DNA from: Abditibacteriales bacterium
Lineage (GTDB): Bacteria; Armatimonadota; Abditibacteriia; Abditibacteriales; JANWYM01
DNA length: 11,464 bases
Assembly: GCA_025055355.1 (NCBI GenBank)
Contig: JANWYM010000081.1
Coordinates: forward strand, 1 to 11,464
Direction of reading: 5' to 3'
In this document: piece by piece, positions 6,722 through 11,464 of the stretch
How positions within the stretch are numbered: position 1 is the stretch's first letter
Layout: every line of letters begins with the position of its first letter
Notes under the pieces: model-generated
Database searches by the model: none
What the model was told of the DNA's origin: nothing
Seen by the model: only the letters and a program-made list of their open reading frames with translations
Program-made: the position numbers and the translations under genes

Positions 6722-9700
6722 GCCAAACGGCATCCTGAGAATTTTGTCCAGCCCATCTACCACCTGACTGAACGCGCCGGGGTAAATTCTGACAAGGATA
6801 TTGCTCCCGCCGTCAATCGCCGCTGCGGGAATGACCATCGTCTTCGTGACGTCGCCTTCCAGTCGGTCGTTGACCGTCTCCCAGACTTCCTTGCCGTCGG
6901 GCAGCACCTCAATCGTCCGCTGAATCGCGTCCGAGAGTTTCGTCCCCCGCGCCGTCACCGTCAGTTTGTGGTTGCCAATCTCCTTCACCCGCATCCGATA
7001 GTAAACGACGCCCACCTGGTTCGCGTCCATGTCAACGGTCTTCTCCGCGACATCATTGACCAACTCAAACCACTGCTGGGGAACGGCACGGCGTCCGTTC
7101 CCTACTGATGACTGGTCACTGGTCACTTCCAACTTCAGCCGCACGGTCTGCTTCTGCGGCAGGTAGTTGTAAACGGCGATGGGAATGGAAACCTCATCGT
7201 TCTGTGTCAAACTCACCGGTAGGTCAATGTCCACGAAGAAATCCTGAAACACGCGAATCGGCGCGGTCGTGCTGCCGAGTTCGCCTTTCATCGAGGAAGC
7301 GAGAGCGGTCAGGCGCCAGGTGGTAATCGAGTCCGCCATGTTGAGGCTGACCGTCGCGTTGCCGCGCTCGTCGGTGAGGACGTTGGGGTTGACGAAGAGC
7401 GTCTCGGGGAAGAACTGCCGCACGCGGACGGGTTCCTCGGCGGCGCCGCCACCGTCCCTCGCCACCGCCGTTGCTTTCGCCTCTGCGCGGTCTGCCCGCA
7501 TGGCGAACATCTCCGCCGCCGCCCCGCCCATCCCCGGCATCCCCGGAGCGGCAGGCACCGCTCTCATCATCAGACCCATCTCTTGGAACTCCAACTCCAC
7601 CCCGCCCCCGCGCCGCTGCCGCCGCACCAGCGTGCCCCACACCGGTCCGGCTTGACCGCCGGGGTAACCCGCGACCCGCACGTCATCCTCGGTGTTCATT
7701 TTCTTGTCTATCCCTGCGCTGATGAACAGGAAGCCGTTGTTGAAGTCCTTCGCACCAAAGCGCGGGCGAATCTCATAGGGCGTGCCGAGCGGGTCCTTCA
7801 AATCCTCGCGGGTGAGGAGTTTTGCGTCGAGGAGTTCGTTCACGGCTTCCTCGAAAGCAGGAAACTTGCCATGCCTTTTGCGGTAAGCGTCCAGCGCCTT
7901 GCCGAACTTGGTCGCGTCCTTCGCCACCCGCTCAAGCCACTTCTGCGCGACGGCTTGCTGCTTCGCCTGATACGAGTTGTGGTTGATGCCGAACTCCACA
8001 ACGGGCTGCGCGGCGGCGAACAGCACGCGGGCGACCTTCTGCTTTTCGGGGTTCAAACGCGGCGTTTCTTCCGCCAGCGGCACGATCCCTTCGCGCGTGA
8101 AGCCATGCACCTCGACTTTCGGCTCAAGCAACTCTTTTTCCAGCGTGAAATAGACCTTCTCCATCCCCGGCTGCATTTCCTGCAAGGCAAACACCGACTC
8201 GTCCACAATCTGAATGCCCAACGCCGCGAGGACGGGATGCCCGCGCTCGTCGGTGACGGACAGAGTAATCTTCGCTGCTTCACCGGGTCGGTAGTGGTCT
8301 CTACTGGTCACTGATGACTGGTCACTGGTCACTTTGATTTTGAGGTCGTTCGCGGGGTTGACGTAAACAATCTTTGTGTCGCGTACGATGTCGCCGCGTG
8401 GGGTGATGAGGTAGGCGTGCGCCTGAACCGTGCCCGACAGTGTTTCGTCCAGGGTCACGCGCAGCGTGCCGCGCCCTTTGTTCATGTCCACCGACTGGGT
8501 GAGGACCGTCTGCTTGTCCTTCACGAGGTCCACGTAAGCCGTGCCGCTCTGCCGCGTGGAAATCAGTTCCAGCGTCAGCGCCTCGCCGACTTGCGCAATG
8601 GCTTTGTCGGCGCGCAGTAGCAAACTCTCATCGGTCACGCGCCGCGCGATTTGTGTGGTCGTTGAGCCTTTGTTGCCTTGCGCGTCTTGCGCGGTGACGG
8701 TGACCTCCAGTGGCGGACCCTCAGGCTGGGACGGCGCGGCTTGCACAACGTCATCAGCGACAAACCCGCCGCGTATGCGTCGCCCCGCGCCGGGCGGAAG
8801 GGGCGCGCCCCCTGCCCCCGTTGCGTCGGCTTTTTGCGGCTCGGCTTTGGGCGTGAGGCGCACCTCACCGATGCCGACTTTGTCGGTGCTGCCCGACAGG
8901 TCAATCCCCTTGCTCTTCAGGTTGAAGCGACATTGGGCGGGCGCGCCGTCGGGGTAGTTCGTGAGGACGTAAATCGTGTTCTCCACGCCGGGAATCAGCG
9001 CGCCGCTTTCGGGGACGACGGTGATTTTGATGGCGTCCTTGGCGACAGGGACGGTCGTTGTGACCTTCTCGCGGTGCTCCGCTTTGTCTATCACGCTCAC
9101 GTCGAGTTTGACCAGGGCGTTGCCCTGCTCCAGCGGCAAGCCGACGAACGAGTCGGGCAGTTTGGTCTCGAACTTGTAAGTCCCGCTCGCGTCGGTCGTG
9201 CCTTTAATTTCCGCGAAGTCGTGAAAGCCGACGTCGAACTTCGCCAAGCGCACCGTGACCTCCCCGCCTGCCACGGGCTTACCGAAGAAGTAATCTACCT
9301 GCACCGTGCCTTTGAGCGTCTCGGCGGGCAGGTAATACTTTTTGTCCGTCGTCACGCTGACCTTGAACTTGGGCAGCACATATTTGTCAACGGTGACTTT
9401 CTTCTCGTTGATGACATCGTCCAGCACCGCCCGCACCGTATAGCGCCCCAAGTTGATCTCATGCCCTAACACGAACTCCGCCGCCGCGACGCCGAACTTC
9501 GAGGTGGTGACTTGCTGCTTGAAAACCTTGTTACCTTTGGAGTCCTCGACCTCAAACGTCAGCGGCTTCTCCGCCACCGGCTTCAAATCGGGACGCGCCA
9601 GGGCGAGGGCGCGCAGGTGAATCGTCTGGTTGGGCTGATACAGCGGCTTGTCGGTGGTCAACAACACCTGCGCCGCCTCTGTGACCGTGACGGTGGTGCG

Positions 9701-10135
9701 GAACGAATCCGTGCCGATAGACGAGGAGGTGTTGATGACAACTTCGTAGTTCCCCTTGTCCAACTTCGGCACATCAAAATTCGCATCCACCGTGCCGCGC
9801 TTGTTGGTGTAGCCTTTGAAAAGCGTCCTCTCCTTCTGATCGGGCGTTACCAGCGACACACGCACGCCCGCGCCTTTGACGGGTGTCCCGTCGCGGTGGT
9901 CGAGCGTGACGATGCGCAGGCTCGCTTTGCTGCCCGCCAGAATGGTGTTCGCGCCCAAAATCCGCGTCTCCAAGGGGCTGGGCAGAAACTCGTTCTGCGC
10001 CCACGCTTTCTTTGACATCTCATGTCCTCCAATCCCAGCGACGGCTGCCGCCGCCACCGACCAGCGAATGAAATCCCGCCGCGTAAATCCGTCCATGCGG
10101 TGAACGTCATCGTTTCGTGCTAACCGACGTGACAT
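6719..10135 (-). CDS. Alpha-2-macroglobulin, N-terminal part up to the in-frame TGA
   Basis: These 1138 residues carry all the N-terminal A2M modules. The start at 10135 has GAGGAGG 7 nt upstream; a second in-frame ATG at 10096 lies just before the signal. Residues 14-47 are a Tat signal peptide (FTRRDFIRW, an alanine-rich core, then AWAQ), so export to the periplasm or cell surface is predicted. Macroglobulin (MG) domains follow, with TTDKPLYQPNQTIHLRALAL (159-178) and KYVLPKFKVSV (251-261). A low-complexity insert lies at 433-475. Residues 745-826 resemble a pseudopilin C-terminal domain in the bait-region area. Residues 905-1000 are the classic A2M segment (DSITTWRLTALASS, VSLTQNDEVSIPIAVYNYL). 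The chain stops at RMPFG, one residue before the thioester motif. A2M proteins trap proteases through a bait region and a reactive thioester. Repeat-derived inserts occur at 602-612 and 1004-1019. Confidence 0.9.
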   Translation of the reverse strand: MSRRLARNDDVHRMDGFTRRDFIRWSVAAAAVAGIGGHEMSKKAWAQNEFLPSPLETRILGANTILAGSKASLRIVTLDHRDGTPVKGAGVRVSLVTPDQKERTLFKGYTNKRGTVDANFDVPKLDKGNYEVVINTSSSIGTDSFRTTVTVTEAAQVLLTTDKPLYQPNQTIHLRALALARPDLKPVAEKPLTFEVEDSKGNKVFKQQVTTSKFGVAAAEFVLGHEINLGRYTVRAVLDDVINEKKVTVDKYVLPKFKVSVTTDKKYYLPAETLKGTVQVDYFFGKPVAGGEVTVRLAKFDVGFHDFAEIKGTTDASGTYKFETKLPDSFVGLPLEQGNALVKLDVSVIDKAEHREKVTTTVPVAKDAIKITVVPESGALIPGVENTIYVLTNYPDGAPAQCRFNLKSKGIDLSGSTDKVGIGEVRLTPKAEPQKADATGAGGAPLPPGAGRRIRGGFVADDVVQAAPSQPEGPPLEVTVTAQDAQGNKGSTTTQIARRVTDESLLLRADKAIAQVGEALTLELISTRQSGTAYVDLVKDKQTVLTQSVDMNKGRGTLRVTLDETLSGTVQAHAYLITPRGDIVRDTKIVYVNPANDLKIKVTSDQSSVTSRDHYRPGEAAKITLSVTDERGHPVLAALGIQIVDESVFALQEMQPGMEKVYFTLEKELLEPKVEVHGFTREGIVPLAEETPRLNPEKQKVARVLFAAAQPVVEFGINHNSYQAKQQAVAQKWLERVAKDATKFGKALDAYRKRHGKFPAFEEAVNELLDAKLLTREDLKDPLGTPYEIRPRFGAKDFNNGFLFISAGIDKKMNTEDDVRVAGYPGGQAGPVWGTLVRRQRRGGGVELEFQEMGLMMRAVPAAPGMPGMGGAAAEMFAMRADRAEAKATAVARDGGGAAEEPVRVRQFFPETLFVNPNVLTDERGNATVSLNMADSITTWRLTALASSMKGELGSTTAPIRVFQDFFVDIDLPVSLTQNDEVSIPIAVYNYLPQKQTVRLKLEVTSDQSSVGNGRRAVPQQWFELVNDVAEKTVDMDANQVGVVYYRMRVKEIGNHKLTVTARGTKLSDAIQRTIEVLPDGKEVWETVNDRLEGDVTKTMVIPAAAIDGGSNILVRIYPGAFSQVVDGLDKILRMPFG
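7079..7128. repeat. Composite repeat in the A2M gene: palindrome plus ACTGGTCA element
   Basis: GGGAACGG (7079-7086) and CCGTTCCC (7095-7102) form an inverted repeat with an 8-nt centre. Bases 7105-7128 follow and are identical over 24 nt to 8311-8334. On the coding strand the block encodes VTSDQSSVGNGRRAVPQ (residues 1004-1020), which separates LKLE from WFELVND in what is normally a continuous MG-domain strand pair. Confidence 0.75.
7658..7903 (-). other. Pseudopilin (GspG)-like module within the A2M bait-region area
   Basis: Residues 745-826 contain ALDAYRKRHGKFPA, a LLTREDLKDPLGTPYEI block and FISAGIDKKMNTEDDV. These match the order of the type II secretion major pseudopilin C-terminal half: helix with HGxYP, then LxDPWGxPY, then SxGxDGxxGTxDD calcium-type loop. 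No N-terminal pilin helix is present, so it is a soluble module. Confidence 0.55.
8301..8334. repeat. Second ACTGGTCA repeat element in the A2M gene
   Basis: ACTGGTCA-type units recur three times (starting 8303, 8317 and 8324). Bases 8311-8334 match 7105-7128 at all 24 positions. The coding strand reads VTSDQSSVTSR (residues 602-612), between DLKIK and the family motif YRPGEAAKITLSV, and lengthens that loop. Confidence 0.75.
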
Positions 10136-10142
10136 GGCAATG

Positions 10143-10148
10143 CCTCCT
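10143..10148 (-). promoter_or_regulatory. Shine-Dalgarno of the A2M gene
   Basis: AGGAGG on the minus strand, 7 nt before the ATG at 10135, fixes the start upstream of the Tat motif rather than at the ATG at 10096. Confidence 0.75.
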
Positions 10149-10213
10149 CAAAGGTTAAAGTGTAAAACGTGAAACGTGAATATGGCTCTTCGTCTCACAC
10201 GCGGGGTTTTACG

Positions 10214-10298
10214 ATTGGAGGAGCGTGTTTGTTACTCCAATGTTGCACATCTTCCCCTGCGACATCCAGAAAGCGCCGGGCGGAACATGTGCAACATT
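10214..10298. repeat. Two overlapping inverted repeats between the PHP and A2M genes
   Basis: AATGTTGCACAT (10239-10250) and ATGTGCAACATT (10287-10298) are perfect 12-bp arms around 36 nt. ATTGGAG (10214-10220) and CTCCAAT (10235-10241) are perfect 7-bp arms around 14 nt. They share 3 nt (10239-10241), so the RNA hairpins compete at their junction. They may form the 3' end of the PHP transcript or a leader or operator for A2M; no T-tract follows. The rest of this 181-bp gap holds short GTGAAAC-type direct repeats near 10158-10180 and no clear promoter. Confidence 0.6.
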
Positions 10299-10316
10299 TA
10301 AGTTTGTCACGCTTCC

Positions 10317-11183
10317 TTATCCCTCAAAGTAAAACGGCTGCGTCCACGCCGCTTGGACGCCTGCGCCGAAACATTCGACGCGCACGTAGCCGCCCTCGTC
10401 ACCGGTGACCTTGTATTCTGCCTCGTTCGCGTCCACGTAGCGGAACTCCTTGCCCCACGCGCCAAGGAAACGGATGCGCTGGGCGTTGGGAGCGGCGATG
10501 AAGAGGGTGTGGTCGCGGACTTCAATGCGGGTGATGGTGACGCCGGTGGAGGCGTAGAAGCGTCCGTGACGGAGGGCGTCGCAGATGGCGTTCACGCTGC
10601 GGTCGGCGGCTTGCACAACGTTCCAGCCGCGCGCGAGGTCGCCGGGGCGGTGCGAGTCGTCGTGGGCGTAGCCCCAGACGCGGCGCCCGCTGGACAGCAG
10701 GCGGTCCCAGCGGTCAGTCGCCAACGCGCTGCCTTCAAGCCGCTCAATCACACCATTGTAAATCTCAATGCCTACGTAGCCCGTCAGCTGCTCCATGAGT
10801 TCCTGCGGGAAGTGGTTGAAGTGTTTCTGCCAGTTGGGATGGTTGAGAATCGCAAAGCCGCCCTGCGCGTTGGTGACGTCAATGACCTTCTGGCGGTCGG
10901 CATCGGGAGGAACGACTTCACGGATTTGCACGGCGAGGATGTGCGGACCGTGGCGGCTCACTTCATCGGCGGGAATGAGCGTCATTTTCGTCAGTGCCTG
11001 ATAGTCGCCCGGCGGCACGAAAGCGTCATGGTCAGAAATCGCCAGAAAGTCGTAGCCTTTTTGCTCGTAAGCGGCGATGACCTCTTCGGGCGACGCGACG
11101 CCGTCGCTGACCGTCGTGTGCGTGTGCAGGTTGCCGCGCAGCCAGAGGAAGTTGCGGCTCAGATAAGGGTTCAGGAGGGTCAT
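10317..11183 (-). CDS. PHP-domain metal-dependent phosphoesterase
   Basis: This 288-residue protein has the PHP (polymerase and histidinol phosphatase) metal-site motifs in order: GNLHTHTTVSDG (His20, His22, Asp27), LAISDHD (Asp51, His52), PADEVS (Glu74), ILNHPNW (His115) and GYAHDDSH (Asp175, His178). The family hydrolyses phosphoesters with two or three metal ions, but this stand-alone branch spans nucleotidase and other activities, so the substrate is not assigned. A beta-rich C-terminal stretch (residues about 205-288, IEVRDHTLFIAAPNAQRIRF onwards) follows the catalytic barrel, as in several PHP proteins. No signal peptide is visible. The ATG at 11183 is the only start that keeps the first motif. 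It has no clear ribosome binding site and sits next to the 85-bp repeat array, so translation may be leaderless or weak. It lies 181 bp upstream of the A2M gene on the same strand. Confidence 0.88.
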   Translation of the reverse strand: MTLLNPYLSRNFLWLRGNLHTHTTVSDGVASPEEVIAAYEQKGYDFLAISDHDAFVPPGDYQALTKMTLIPADEVSRHGPHILAVQIREVVPPDADRQKVIDVTNAQGGFAILNHPNWQKHFNHFPQELMEQLTGYVGIEIYNGVIERLEGSALATDRWDRLLSSGRRVWGYAHDDSHRPGDLARGWNVVQAADRSVNAICDALRHGRFYASTGVTITRIEVRDHTLFIAAPNAQRIRFLGAWGKEFRYVDANEAEYKVTGDEGGYVRVECFGAGVQAAWTQPFYFEG

Positions 11184-11196
11184 TGGTCAATGGGTC

Positions 11197-11464
11197 GCTG
11201 TCAACAGATTGCGGTAGCGGATTAAACGGATTCGCTTGGGTTTCGCCGCGAGGTCATCCGTTGAATCCGTTACAAGAATTCGCTGTCAACGGATTTCGGT
11301 AACGGATTAAACGGATTCGCTTGGGTTTCGCCGCGAGGTCATCCGTTGAATCCGTTACAAGAATTCGCTGTCAACGGATTGCGGTAACGGATTAAACGGA
11401 TTCGCTTGGGTTTCGCCGCGAGGTCATCCGTTGAATCCGTTACAAGAATTCGCTGTCAACGGAT
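11197..11464. repeat. 85-bp tandem repeat array, each unit hairpin-forming, open at window end
   Basis: Units start at 11197, 11282, 11367 and 11452, so the period is exactly 85 bp; three full copies and 13 bp of a fourth are present. Copies differ only by single bases near 11206, 11217 and 11296. Each holds 18-nt arms (11214-11231 and 11256-11273 in copy 1) that are inverted repeats at 16-17 of 18 positions around a 24-nt loop. There are no variable spacers and no coding potential. The minus strand of each unit carries TTGACA, but no matching -10 box was found. Confidence 0.9.

Larger units (their letters stand above)
5276..10135 (-). other. Full-length A2M reading frame through the TGA (1619 residues, putative selenoprotein)
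   Basis: Joining the two halves across the single TGA gives a Tat-exported A2M of 1619 residues, a normal size for bacterial family members (about 1500-1800). It has the full order: signal, MG domains, bait-like insert, A2M core, U/C-F-E-Q thioester site (1139-1142), thioester domain, CUB-like and receptor-binding-like domains. Readthrough by selenocysteine would restore the nucleophile, with Se replacing S in an ester bond to Gln1142. If the TGA is simply a stop, the protein would lack its active site and the last third. Confidence 0.6.

Noticed and set aside
8800..8811. GGGGCGCGCCCC palindrome in the A2M gene
   Set aside because: It lies in a low-complexity Gly/Pro/Ala coding stretch and no second copy was noticed; it may simply reflect composition.
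8678..9469. 263-codon open frame on the plus strand opposite the A2M gene
   Set aside because: It is a GC-driven shadow of the reverse-strand gene, with no recognisable motif or ribosome binding site.
10353..11225. 290-codon open frame on the plus strand opposite the PHP gene
   Set aside because: The reverse strand carries all PHP metal motifs in order, so this frame is its shadow.
11197..11464. CRISPR array
   Set aside because: The whole 85-bp unit repeats with no variable spacers, and no cas genes are present.

Overview
This is a GC-rich bacterial window of six protein-coding genes. The forward-strand genes fill the left half and the reverse-strand genes the right half. The lineage cannot be fixed from sequence alone. 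The large Tat-exported alpha-2-macroglobulin, the M61-type protein with a bacterial Ig-like tail, and the many short palindromic repeats recall Planctomycetes-like or Armatimonadota/Fervidibacteria-like genomes. This is a low-confidence inference.

Layout. Positions 1-1701 (+) hold the 3' part of an M61 (glycyl-aminopeptidase-like) gene whose zinc and catalytic residues look lost. Positions 1702-1960 hold a hairpin-forming dispersed repeat, a near-consensus sigma70 promoter and a short leader. A compact operon follows (+): a HEAT-repeat protein, smpB (trans-translation), and a class III aminotransferase related to glutamate-1-semialdehyde aminomutase. It ends in a hairpin plus T-tract terminator near 5224-5247. 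Convergent to it (-), 5276-10135 encodes one alpha-2-macroglobulin (A2M) split in two by a single in-frame TGA. Upstream on the same strand is a PHP-domain metallo-phosphoesterase (10317-11183). The window ends in an 85-bp tandem array that runs off the edge.

Main discovery candidate. The TGA inside the A2M gene sits exactly where the thioester cysteine of the C-x-E-Q motif belongs: the protein reads ...RMPFG-[TGA]-FEQ... and then continues in frame for 480 residues of intact thioester, CUB-like and receptor-binding domains. Directly downstream the mRNA can form a hairpin with a lower UUCG/CGAA helix, a 7-bp upper helix and a GGU triloop 17 nt after the UGA. That geometry matches bacterial SECIS elements such as E. 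coli fdhF. The simplest exciting reading is a selenocysteine A2M with a selenoester in place of the thioester. A nonsense mutation or sequencing error remains possible. No Sec machinery (selA, selB, selC, selD) is visible in this window.

Second theme. Short dispersed repeats have entered coding sequence in frame: twice in the A2M gene, once with an adjoining palindrome, and as a tandem 9-residue repeat in the M61-like gene. In the M61 case a near-identical copy lies in the next intergenic region.
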